This document shows, in pieces, positions 31,351-42,544 of a stretch of DNA of 64,000 bases. The DNA is taken from assembly GCA_037039685.1 (NCBI GenBank), contig JAWNGF010000001.1, positions 9,842,185-9,906,184 on the forward strand. The letters are read 5' to 3'. The notes below the pieces were generated by a model. The model was not told where the DNA came from and ran no database searches. It saw only the letters and a list, made by a program, of their open reading frames with translations. This DNA comes from Ceratobasidium sp. AG-K (lineage: Eukaryota; Basidiomycota; Agaricomycetes; Cantharellales; Ceratobasidiaceae). A program made the position numbers and the translations under genes. Within the stretch, counting starts at the first letter, position 1. Each line of letters starts with the position of its first letter.

Positions 31351-33044
31351 TTAAATCCAGTCCTCGATGATCTTGGTATTGACCTGAATAAGAACAGCCA
31401 GTCAGGTCCATCTGATTCGTGCATGAACGCCACACATACCAAGGTGGAGTTAATCTCAGCCAAGCTCGTTACCCCAACAAGCTTCATCTCAGTACTCAGC
31501 TCGGTGCTAAGTATACTAATGAGCTTGTCTACGCCGTCTTCACCCCAAATGTTGGCAAACATGGGCCTTTTTCAAACTCGTCAACATGAAAACGGAAGCG
31601 AGACAATCGTAAGGAACCTACGAGCGACCCAGCCCCACAGCCCGAACTCCGAGTGCCAGAAGCTTCAAAATATCTGAGCCGTGCCGAACGCCTCCATCCG
31701 CATATATCTCCATCTTTCCGTCCTCCAAAACTTCTGGTGCGTTCTTGCGTAGCTCGAGCAAGATCTCCGCGGCCGTTTGCTGTCCATCAATCAGGCGGCC
31801 GCCGTGGTTTGAGATGTAGCATGCCGGGAAACCGAGATCGTAGAGGAGCTTGGCATCTTGCCAATTGCTGATGCCTTTGGGTATGATGGTTACGGAAGTC
31901 TGGTTTTGAAGAGTAGCAAGGCTCGAAAGCTATTAAACGGGGAGTTAGTCGCTTCCCGGTTGGAATAATAGCGCATATACTGACATCGAAATTCTGCATA
32001 TGCGTGTTACTAAATCATGAACGAGTGAAATGATATTAGCAATAGGCTTCTCAAGCAACAACTGACGCCGGTCCTACCTGCTATCTGGTGCGTCTTGCCT
32101 CCGAGCCCTCGTCCGGATGCCATCCTCTGTCGGATTGTCCACGGTCAAAAAGATGGCCTTGAATCCTGCCGCTTCGATCTCTCTGAGATCATTTTGTAAG
32201 CGGGTGGTGTTCGACCACGGGTACAACTGAATATCACGAGGCGGGTTAGATATGAGGATGGAATACCGAGGAATGTAATCGCGTGCAAACCTGACGGAAG
32301 AGAGTTTGATTGTTTGCCGCAGCTGCGCCAATCTCTGCGGTGGTCTTATTTGACGCAATACTGGACTATTAACACAAAGGTTCAGATAAGCTGGGGCAAG
32401 TAGCAGAGTTCTGGAAAACACATACTGTGTATAATATTCCTGCTTTTGCCGCCGATTTGACAAAATTGAGTTCTGCATTCTCCGGATCGGACAATCCAGC
32501 CCAACCGGCGGAAGTGATAAAGAAGGGTTGGTTGACTTGGTGCCCAAGGATTGTTGTTCTATCCAGTGGGGATTTAGAAGACCATGGGATATTTGAACAT
32601 TTGTCACATACTGAGTGCTAACATTGGCCACGTTTCTGAAAGCGCGAGCTTTGAGTTTGATGTTTTTCCAAACATCCAGGTTCGCGTGATATGCTAAAAG
32701 ATGGCATGTATGAGAAGTGCTCCGGATGAAAGTCAAAACACTTACTAATTTCGTCGAGAGCTCCAGTGCGATAGTAAGCTATAATAGTGGTTTGGCATGG
32801 TGTCATCGACCGCAAGAGGATGCTCATTTGCGAGTGGCTTACCATAACCGGACCGGCTCATCGTATTCTTGGCTGCCAGTTGCATATCATGAAGGTTATA
32901 GATATCAGACAAGGGGGGCACTTGACCTGGGATCCACATAGTGGTGTTCAGGCCAGTGTCAGGAAGGCCCTCAGTGTCAATGACGGCCGCCCAAGTCATA
33001 GGAGCAAGCAAAGCGATAGTGACAGCGACTTTAAGTGAGTACAT
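31351..33044 (-). CDS. FMN-dependent alpha-hydroxy acid dehydrogenase/oxidase with signal peptide
   Basis: Oxidises an L-2-hydroxy acid (lactate- or glycolate-like) with FMN. MYSLKVAVTIALLAPMTWAA is a likely secretory signal, so the enzyme may act outside the cell or in the secretory route; no cytochrome b2-type heme domain is seen. Conserved parts in order: LSDIYNLHDMQLAAK, ALDEISYHANLDVWKNIKL, TTILGHQVNQPFFITSAGWA, FKAIFLTVDNP, VTIIPKGISNWQDAKLL (Lys), CYISNHGGR (catalytic His and Arg), ADGGVRHGSDILKLLALG and GLGRS. At least eight introns. The last intron leaves a short final exon coding VNTKIIEDWI. Joins keep frame, so it looks intact. A decayed duplicate lies upstream. Confidence 0.85.
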
Positions 33045-34280
33045 GGTGAAAAGAGGATGGTTGAGAGGGAGGGAGAAAACGGAGCAAGATTGCTAGTAGT
33101 GACGGAAAGTTCACTGCCCGTGCTCGTTGCTTATATCCTAGCAGTAGTCAGGGAGAATAACAAAAGGACAGACAATACACATTACACATCGTGCCGTGAC
33201 CGCAGGCTGTGGATAGCTAGATAGTCACTCAGCCAGGTGATTGCTCGCCGTATGCGGGGTCGCGTACGCAGTGAGCATTTCAAGTACCTTGAAATTTGTG
33301 ATACCCTAGATTCGGGTGCGCTGATATAATAGGGTTTCTCTGAATACATACCATCAGGTAGATGATATCAAAAGAACAAAATACTAGCACTTGCAGCGAT
33401 GTAAACAGGTTTGTGCCTACAATTAGTCACAATCGTATTGCGTCAGAAGTTCCAGTAAGGGGAAGATACACTAGGCGCTTCCTGTAGATCGGCTTGGCGG
33501 GAATTCCGCAGTACTCAAAAATAGCTGCCGATTTTGTGAATTTGCGGTTAGAAGTAAGGGGTAGTCTGGTTCGTGAGATGGTGAAGACCGGCACTCGGCT
33601 GGTTCAGTCGCATAATTCATCCTCCGATACTCTGAGTAAGTTTAGTTGATATCTACCAGCATTGATTTAGGTATGATATTGACAACTTTTCTGATTTATG
33701 GGCAGAGAGTTTGGACGAGTCGCTGCAGCGGTATTTAGTAGCGTGACATTGGGTTTCAACAGTATTTGCGTAGGTTAGAGAGAAAAGTGATGCAAAATGA
33801 TGAGAGACTATAATAATAGCGAAGTTTGAGGGCTCGCAGGTTAAACCTGCATGTAGGCGAAACGTGCACCGGGCTCCAATCTGCTAGGGCATCCTAAGAG
33901 GCGGGCTGAAATCCCACCACGTCCTGTACCTGCCGTCAGTTTATTGGAGCATTCTGGCCCAATATACATTCAATAGCAGCCCATAGTGCAACAAACAACC
34001 CTTCCTGGGTTGCGGGTATCTCTGCAGCCCAGTCAACGCGTGGCGCGCCGCTTAGGCTATGAAGCTCCAGCATTTTGTATTGGAGTGACATGTACAGAGG
34101 GCCGAGCTAGTTAGACTTTATTTCAGTTATCAAGGGTCGGTGAATCATCATAAATTCGCCGTTCCATCAATTCCAAGTAATTGCCGATGAGACATGGGCG
34201 GTCTCTTACTGATGCAGATAAGGAATTCGATTTCGGCCCGCAATCATAGCCTTACGGTTTCAGGCGACCTTGCAGTGAGT
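33045..34280. other. Intergenic, no gene seen
   Basis: Upstream region of the FMN oxidase gene. AT-rich stretches and no long frame on either strand. I found no repeats with other parts of the window. Confidence 0.5.
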
Positions 34281-35610
34281 GCACACATATCTTACAGCCA
34301 ACCCTCGACTACCTCGGCATTGACCCAAGAAAATCCGCCCAGTCCCAAACGCACGGGAGGCTCAAGCCAACAATCCGAGCATCAAGCGCTAACAGCTTTA
34401 GAAACCTGACCCATATCTCGTACCTCCGTCAGCATATACCTCCATTTTTACGAAGCTTCTGGCAAAACTTCGGCGGCCGTTCGCTGACCATCTATGAGGC
34501 GGTCGCCATGGTTGGAAATTTAGCACGCCGGGAAGCCCAGCGAGTGGACGAGGGTGGTAGTTGTTGACGCCTTTCGGGGTTATGGTAATTGAATTTGGTT
34601 CCGAAGGGTATCGAGCGCAGCGAACTATATGCGTTGTTGCAATAATTTGGCACTGCAGCGGAGCGGAAAATTAATGAGTACCCATATCCGAGGTTTGAGA
34701 ATGCATATCGCTCAGGAATCCATGGTAGGTAAATCCTCTCAAACGGATGGGAGCAACTGGAAGGGCTCACCTGTTATCAGGTCCGCCCTCCCGACGTAAT
34801 CAAGTTTTCACACCATCCTCATCTGGGTTATCAACAGTCAAAAATATACCTTGAATCCGGATGCTTGGATCTCCTTCAGATCAATCTGCCAACGAGTGGG
34901 GTTGGACCAGGGATAAAGCTGAAAGCGATAATGTGGCCTTTGTAGAAAATTGAATATTAGAAGTGTACATACCTGACGAAACGGACTTTGCTTACTGGTA
35001 GCCGCAGCTCTAATTTCAGCCGTAGTTTTATTCGAAGCAAATCTCGGCTAGTAGTTTGTATGCGTTAGCCGACAGAATATATACGCAGTTACTGGCGCCA
35101 TGGCGGGGCATTCGTGCGGCATATAGAATCCCCGCCTTCGCTGCGGATCGAATAAATCTGAGTTCACTATTCTTTAGATCAGATAGACCGGCTAGACCGG
35201 CCGATGTGATAAAAAAAGGCTGGCTGAAATTATGTCCTAGGATGGTTGTTCTGCGAATGATGTCATTTGTGTCTCAGGTTATCGTAACTGGCCAAGCTAA
35301 CAGACGTACGTAGCCCTAATGCGTTCCACATTTAGGAATGGTCGTGCTCTGAGTTTGAAGTTTTCCCAGACATCGAGGGTCGCATGATAGGCTGAACGAC
35401 GTCATGATATTCGATTCAAGAATAGTTGGCGGGCTCACTTATTTCACATCAAGAGTTCCGGTCCGCAAAAATGCTGGTGGAGTAAAAGGTGATTAGTCAA
35501 CGGGAATTGTGTCCGTTCGCTAGAAATATTGTCCCACCATGATTCGTCGCACTCAGAGTATTCTCTTGGCTGCGATCTGCATATTGTGCGGATTGAAGAT
35601 ATCGGTCAAG
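34281..35610 (-). pseudogene. Decayed tandem duplicate of the FMN hydroxy-acid oxidase
   Basis: Collinear traces of the neighbouring gene on the same strand: PLTDIFNPHNMQIAAKRIL at about 35600, then YHATLDVWENFKLRA-like and FFITSAG-like pieces, and near 34490 the complement of the NHGGR region with H and G codons still visible. Frameshifts and stops interrupt it throughout (for example right after AAKRIL), and no signal-peptide start remains. Same exon order as 31351-33044. Confidence 0.75.
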
Positions 35611-36156
35611 GGGAGATGAATTCGCAGGCGAGCTCTCCGTTTGTATGGGAATAGCGGATAGCTGTTCTCTTCACGGTAACTCAACGATATGGCATGCGGA
35701 TGACCAGTTGACGTCGCCGAACTAAAGGCAAGCACCTGCGCCGGCGCCCGCGGGGAAGACGAATGGCACGGCTTGGGACATGATCCCGCTTCGTGCAGGA
35801 CCAACGAGCGGGGAAGAACCACGGTTCTCATCGCGCAATAGCAGCATGCCAGAGCGATGTGTTAAATATCAGTCTATCAATGGTAAAGCGGGTGAATACA
35901 TTAGGAGGCAAGGGGCATAAAGCGACTAGAAGGTTAGCAAAGAATAGAAATTAATCGCGAGTAGTGCAAGGTCCAATTACTTTGCATTTAAGTTCAAGTT
36001 TTAGAAGTTTCTCGTTTGTTTGATAGGGGGGAAAGAGAGGTTACCCTAACCTCTTAACTTGGCTCGAATGGTGGTAATGGTGGGTGGCACTGTCGTAGAC
36101 TCGTAGTGGTTGCTTACCAAATTCAAATTAGCCATTCATGAAGCGTGGTGCAGGCT
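35611..36156. other. Intergenic, no gene seen
   Basis: Between the pseudogene and RPN2. No supported frame. Confidence 0.5.
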
Positions 36157-36164
36157 CACGTGAC
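36157..36164 (+). promoter_or_regulatory. CACGTGAC box upstream of RPN2
   Basis: CACGTGACCGAGTG, 69 bp before the ATG. It resembles the boxes before TF2, TF3 and TF5. The reverse complement GTCACGTG fits the Cbf1/bHLH-type site. Confidence 0.4.
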
Positions 36165-36232
36165 CGAGTGACAAATGCAGACCCTGTAGGGAAGCTGACG
36201 CGTACAAGTGAACGACTACACTCATCCTCGAC

Positions 36233-39200
36233 ATGGGACCCCAACCGAGAACCTCAGCGGCTGGTATTCTAGCGCTATTGTCCGAGTCTGAGGTTGCTAT
36301 CAAGCAGCGAGCCATTGTTGAGCTAATTGGACTTGTCCCCGATTTCTGGGCCGAGATTTCAGAGGAGATCTCTGCGATGTGAGCATTTACGCGTCGTTTG
36401 GCCACTTGTATTGAGCTAGCTAATCATTTACGCACCTAAAGTGAAACCCTATCCGAGTCGAACGAGATTCAGCCTGATGCACGTGAAAATGCGGCACTGG
36501 TCGCCAGCAAAGTCTATTATTACCTGGGACAATATGACGATGCTCTCTCGTTTGCCTTGCGGTCAGGAAACGCATTTGAGACCGAGTCTAAACAGGAGAG
36601 ATCCGCGGAGTATGCCGAGACAATAGTTTGTGAGTCTGGTATTGGGATTGATGAGCTATGTCTAAATGTACCCCAGCAAACGCAATCGACAGGTACATCG
36701 ACCAACGAGTCCATTTTGTCGCTGGCACCGATCCTGCCACTCTTCCCAACTCTGGAGCCGACTCAGACAAAATCGACCCCAGGTTACGTGCGATTATCGA
36801 ACGTATATTCACCCTAGCGATCGAGGGAGGAGACGTGCGCCAGGCGTTGGGAGTCGCTCTTGAATCATCCCGACTGGACATCGTAACTCGTATCTTTGAG
36901 CATACCCACGACACGGATCTTTTGTCCTACGCAATGGACGCTGTATTGGACGCCGGATTCAATCTCGCCGCCAGGACTCGTGTCTTGCACCATCTTTGCC
37001 CCCTTTTCCCTCTCCCTAAACCCGGTGCGAATTACACTCTTGCTCTCACTCGACTTCACGTCGCCCTTGCCACCCCCAGTGTTACGACCCCCCTGTTTTC
37101 GAAAAGCTGATCGAGAGCGGGGACAAGACAAACCAATTACTTGCATGCCAGCTCGCGTTCGATCTTGTTGAGGGGTCCACTCAAGACTTTCTCCGTCTAG
37201 TATCCAACTCGCTCCCCTCGTCCGAAAATTATAACATTGTCCGCCAAATTTTGTCCGGCGCCGACTCGATCAGGCTCAAGCTCGATTTCCTTCAGCGAAA
37301 CAACAAGGTTGACTTGCTCATCCTTAAGCATACGAAGGAGTTGCTCGAGCACAGAAGTAGCGTGTACCACAACGCTTTAACTCTAAGCAATGCATTTATG
37401 CACGCCGGTACCACGAGCGACGTCTTCCTCCGGAATAACCTCGACTGGCTCGGACGGGCGAGCAACTGGTCCAAATTTAGCGCAACTGGCGCTTTCGGAG
37501 TCATCCATAAGGGGAACGTTGCCCAGGCCATGGAGTTGCTTGGGCCATATCTCCCTGGTGCGTCAAGCGGAGCTGGGTCGAGCCCGTACAGCGAGGGAGG
37601 AGCCCTATTCGCGTTGGGCATCGTGCATGCCGGGCGAGGAAGCGAGGTGGAGGGATTTTTGAGGGAGAAGGTCCGGCAAGCCGCTGGCGGGGAAGTCGTG
37701 CAGCACGGTGCGGCGCTTGGATTGGGCGTCGCCGGAATGGCAAGTCGATCCGAAGGTGTGTTTTCATTCAGCCGGTTTATCTTTGATTCTGAGAGTGAGC
37801 AGAGGCGTATGAGGAACTCAAAGAGGTGCTGTTCACCGATAGTGCAGTCGCCTCCGAGGCCGCGGCTTATGCAATGGGGCTCGTGATGCTTGGATCTGGA
37901 TCTCAAAAAGCGACCGACGAGATGCTCTCATATGCTCACGAGACCCAGCATGAGAAGATTATCCGTGGACTTGCTATCGGAGTGGCCTTCCTCTACTATG
38001 GTCGACAGGAGTCCGCGGATGGCGTAATTGAGACCGCTCTCAAAGAAAAGGTGAGCGTAATCGTGAAGACAATATCCTTGAGACTCACGTTGCTTCATAG
38101 GACCCACTTCTCCGATATGGCGGTGTCTATACTCTCGCCCTGGCGTATGCGGGTACGGGCGACTCACGCGCCGTTAGGAAGCTACTTCACGTTGCAGTGT
38201 CTGATACATCGGACGATGTCCGTCGAGCAGCTGTGACCGCGCTCGCATTCTTACTGTTCAAGAGCCCGAATCAAGTCCCTCGAATCGTCCAGCTTCTGAG
38301 CGAGAGCTATAACCCTCACGTTAGGTGCGTTATCTATTTTAACCCGACCTATATATTTACCAACCAAAAAATCAGGTGTGGAGCGACCCTGGCCCTTGGC
38401 CTTGCCTGTGCCGGTACTGGCATGCAAGATGCGATCGACCTCCTCCAGCCCATGACGAAGGATCCCGTAGATTTCGTCCGCCAAGGCGCATTCATCTCCC
38501 TCGGCATGATCCTCGTTCAGCAATCTGAAGCATCCTCGCCCTCGCTATCACCTACCCGTGCATTGTACCACAAAATCATCTCGGACAAGCATGAGGATCC
38601 GATGGCTCGATTCGGTGCTGCCCTCGGACAAGGCTTTATCGACGCCGGTGGGCGGAATTGTAGCATCTCTCTGATGAGCACTACCGGCAGTGGGAACATG
38701 AGTGCGATTGTCGGAATGGTGCTGTTCTGCCAATTCTGGTACTGGTACCCACTTGCCCACTGCGCGTGCTTGGCGTTTGAGCCGACGGGTGTTATTGGAC
38801 TTACCGAGGAACTCAAGGTGAGTCTGGGTGCCATTTTACGTTGGGGCGTGTATTGATGTATGCGCTAGACTCCATCATTTGAATTTGTGTCGAACGCGCG
38901 TCCAGCGTTGTTTGCTTATCCCGCACCTGTAAAGCCCCCGACCAAGGAGACTGTAGAAAAGGTTGCGACGGCAGTGCTATCGACCACTGCCAAAGCCAAG
39001 GCACGCGAACGTACCAAGGAGAAGGAGAAGGCGGCCGAGGAAAAGATGGATACGGTGAGTCATTCCCATAGCGGCGATGACCGGTAATTGACGTGTCTAC
39101 ACAGGACGAAACCCCCGCTCCTGCCGAGCCGGTTGCCCAGGACGAGGAGATGAAAGTCGACGAACCTGTACCAACTCCTACACCCAAACGAGCTGCCCCA

Positions 39201-39564
39201 GCACCAACATCTGAGACTCTCCAGAACCTATCGCGAGTGACACCCACGCAGATGCAATACATCTCGTTCCCGACCGAGAGCCGATTCCAGCCGGTCCGAC
39301 CTATCGGCAAGGGCGGAGGAGGAATAGTGATGTTGATTGATAAACAGGAGGGCGAAGAGGTCCAGTGGATCCAGCCGTTCGGCACCGGGGCTGCCCCGGC
39401 CGCCCCAGCGGAAGGCTCTGGCGATCAACCTCAGCAAACAGGACAGCAAGCATCAAACGACGATGAGCCTGCGCCGCCGCCTCCTGTACAAGTGAGTGCG
39501 CGTTTTTCTCGATTTGCCGTGGAGCTGACGTTGGCTGTGTTTGTAGTACAATTTTGGGTCGTGA
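36233..39564 (+). CDS. RPN2: 26S proteasome regulatory subunit Rpn2/PSMD1
   Basis: Largest scaffold subunit of the proteasome base. It holds Rpn13 and contacts the ATPase ring. N-terminal helices: SAAGILALLSESEVAIKQRA, then KVYYYLGQYDDALSFAL. Central proteasome/cyclosome repeats: LFALGIVHAGRG, GAALGLGVAG, AYAMGLVMLGSGS, YTLALAYAGTG, ATLALGLACAGTG, GAFISLGMILV. C-terminal family blocks: PTGVIGLTEELK, then ARPALFAYPAPVKPP, a Lys/Glu-rich linker (KAKARERTKEKEKAAEEKMD), and MQYISFPTESRFQPVRP. Last exon ends YNFGS. At the C6 run 37088-37093 the frame slips by one base: upstream frame reads to a stop at about 37108, downstream frame continues the protein. One missing base would explain it. Probably a sequence error in an essential gene. 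Confidence 0.9.
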
Positions 39565-39772
39565 TTCTTGCAGTCGATAAAATAATTGTATATTCAATCA
39601 ATACAGCTGCTTTCTATTGTCCGTTCTGTACGATATCATCGTCCTAAGAACCTTCCATCAAATACTGCCCAGAATCACTCCATGAGTCTAACGACCTAGC
39701 ATACAATAACCGGAAACATAGAATCGGTTCCGATAATTATACAGTAAAAGTGGAACAACTAAGGCTCACTTT

Positions 39773-39780
39773 CACGTGAC
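39773..39780 (+). promoter_or_regulatory. CACGTGAC box upstream of TF2
   Basis: CACGTGACCGGA, 92 bp before the TF2 ATG. The first 12 bases are identical to the TF5 box. Confidence 0.5.
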
Positions 39781-39871
39781 CGGACGGAGGCTGACTCACC
39801 ATCCAGTTCGGTCCCGATAAAACACGGTTCGATGATGTAGACTCTCACCTCTTGCCCAAAGGCTTATCCAA

Positions 39872-42183
39872 ATGTCCACCAAGCACACCAGATCGAAGAC
39901 GGGCTGTTTGACCTGTAAAAACAGGTATGACCTATAGTATTATTATACTACTGCGTGACGCATGATGACCCGAGTGTACAGACGGAAAAAGTGCGACGAG
40001 ACTCGGCCAATATGTGAACGATGCACAAAGGCAGGCATGTCTTGTCTTGGGTACTCTTATCTTGACGAACAAAGTCAAAAAGTAGCAAAGATTCGATCGA
40101 AAGCCTCTCTGCGCGTTGCAGCGGCATCTACCAGCGCGGACGAACTCTCTGGAGCAGGATCATCACAGCCACCCGCCTCGACAACTGAAATAATGCCATT
40201 GCCCCTCCGAGCTCAGAAGAACCCCATCGATCCGCTCATATCTATCACCTCGCAAAGCCAGCCCTTGCTATCCGAGGACGACTTCCAAAGGTTACTCGCC
40301 GAACTGTCTCCGGACGGACTTTTATCGAACGACACTGCCTTTGACTTCCCCTCCATGTCCCGGTTTGGCTCGCCATCCAGTCTGCAAGTGGTTCACGCTT
40401 CAACCTCGACGTGGAATGAAACCTTGAACCTGGCTGAGCCCCACCACCCCGTGTTTGTTGGGTTGTCCGCCACGACCGCTTTGGGGGACCCCTCGGATGC
40501 ATTCAGGCAACAAGGAAGCTTAGAGTCCCGCCCGATACACTACCCCAAATCATCTTCGCCTTCGACATCTGCACAGGCGACCCTACTTGGCAATTCATCA
40601 GGCCTGGGTCAACCTTTGATCGGGTCCGTTTTCCCTCCTGCGGCATCTTCTCACTTCGGCGGTGCTGCAACGCCCATTTCACACTTCCCAACGTCGCCGA
40701 CGCCAGAACCCAGCAAGAACAGTGATGCGGGCGCGAGCGAGGACCTCGATCCTGAAGGTATCAGGGAAATAGTTGTTGGGGCGCCAGCGTTGGATCCTGC
40801 CGTGCAAAGCAATTCGTTGCCGTTCGTACTTCAGAGTTGTGGGTCCATCCATAAAGCGTCCGAAATGAGGCTCATAATTTGAGGTATAGATGCCAATTGG
40901 ATGACACGTGTGGTCGTCGAGCCGTTGAGGATGGCCCCTTGGCTGAGGCAGTGGCTCACAACTCGCTTCACGAGTTCGGGCGACTCGCAACTTACTGTCA
41001 CAATGTTTTCTGGCTTGTTAGACGCCATGTGGACGAAAGGGGCAGCGGCCAGAGCCTATATGCAGATTGCTTCGTTACTCAACGAACGCACCAAACGTCG
41101 TGTGATTCAAGCCCGCTCAGAGCTGCAGCTGGGCGTGAAGCGAAAGGAGGATATCGATAAGGCGCTTTACGAATCATTGGAGGTGCGTGTTCCTTCGTTT
41201 TCCTGCTCTTCCCCTCATCGTGGAAATTTGGCAGATGATATCAATTCTTGGCCTGACCGCTCGCTCAGGAGTACCATTAGAGCTGCTCAAAGAGACTGCT
41301 CCCCTCTTTCATCGTGCATGCCCCGAACCTCCGAGTGAACTCATCGACCTTCCGAGCAAGTTTATTCACTCTGAAGTCAATCTCCGTCACTTTATAATCC
41401 TCGATGTGCTTTTCAGCATTTCTTATGCCCGACCGATGCTTTTTCGGTACAAGGTTGAATACAACCCTGACCAGTGTTTTACGCCTTCCGCTACCGACCA
41501 AAATGCATTGCAGTGGTTAAATGGCGTTCCCGACCATCTTTTGTTCTTATTTGCTCGAATGAGTATGCTACGCGATGATTATGGATCAAACGTCGACCCT
41601 GCGACAATAGAGGAACTCGCACAAGAAATACGGGACTTTAAGCCGCAGCCCAGCTTTTCGACTGATGCATTTCTTACCGTGGCGAGGCTCGCGGTACAAG
41701 AGTTTTGGAGGCTTTCCGCATATATATACTTATATATGGTAAGTTGTTTACTGCGTAATAGGTCGACCGATGCGGCTTACTTCAATTGAACATAGGCGCT
41801 GGGCAGAGCGAACGCACAGGATCCTCGAGTCGAAAAAATCTGTAGGAACTTTATGCGGCTATTCGAGAGAACTAAGCCAGGTCGAACACCTGATGCGTTC
41901 GTGACTGGTCCAATGTTGCTGGTATGCTCCCTTAGACTGGCGTTGTTGCCTTCGCTCACTGTATACGCAGATGGGCCTCGCAGTGAGTAAGGAACGCGAA
42001 CGAGCCATGATTCACCGACGACTTCTCGGAATTCGAGAGTGCGCCGACCCTGGAACGTGCGGAAACGACGTGGTGCTAGTCCTTGAAGACATCTGGTCTC
42101 GGTCTCGTGCTGAGAGACGACCGGCTGTGTGGGAGGATTTGCGAAGAGCGTATTCGAAAATTCTGGGATATGATAAGGGTTAG
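39872..42183 (+). CDS. Zn2Cys6 transcription factor (TF2)
   Basis: First of three tandem paralogues in direct orientation. Exon 1 codes MSTKHTRSKTGCLTCKN. The intron (GTATGA...GTACAG) interrupts the cluster at the same codon as in TF1, TF3 and TF5. Exon 2 gives RRKKCDETRPICERCTKAGMSC, completing six cysteines. A Ser/Thr/Pro-rich linker ends in an acidic DLDPEGIREIV, then NSLPFVLQS. The helical domain contains MFSGLLDAMWTKG, LLKETAPLFHRACPEPPSE, LRHFIILDVLFSISYARPMLF, LQWLNGVPDHLLFLFARM and VARLAVQEFWRLSAYIYLYM. The C-terminal exons give RNFMRLFERTKPGRTPDAF and NDVVLVLEDIW. Five or so introns, all joins in frame. Nothing in the sequence tells which genes it controls. Confidence 0.85.
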
Positions 42184-42447
42184 TTGGGAAAATCAGTTTA
42201 TTTTGAGTTTGGAACATAGTTTGTACCGTCGTCCCGTTGTCATTTAAAAGTTTCGTAATTCGCATTCCGAGTGGCACATCGTATTGGTGCATTTAGGAAG
42301 CCCGCGGTCAGCAAATTGGTTAGATCGTGAGTTGATAGATGAGGAGACACAATTAGTGTCGATCCTACCCTACCCCTTCGAACAACGATGGCGGAATGCC
42401 GCAATATCGGGGGAACCAAAACTTCAGGGAGTCCGATTCTATAAAAC

Positions 42448-42455
42448 CACGTGAC
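42448..42455 (+). promoter_or_regulatory. CACGTGAC box upstream of TF3
   Basis: CACGTGACTGAGTG, 90 bp before the TF3 ATG, shortly after an ATAAAA stretch. Confidence 0.5.
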
Positions 42456-42544
42456 TGAGTGGGACGGCGAACCCGGAAACCACGCCTCCGACCCCACGAT
42501 CCATATCCTGTGTTTTTTTCCTACACATTACCCCCCTCTAAAAT

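Noticed and set aside
37022..37079. A 55-bp GT-AG intron in RPN2 to explain the frameshift
   Set aside because: Splice sites fit, but the join leaves the wrong frame for the downstream protein.
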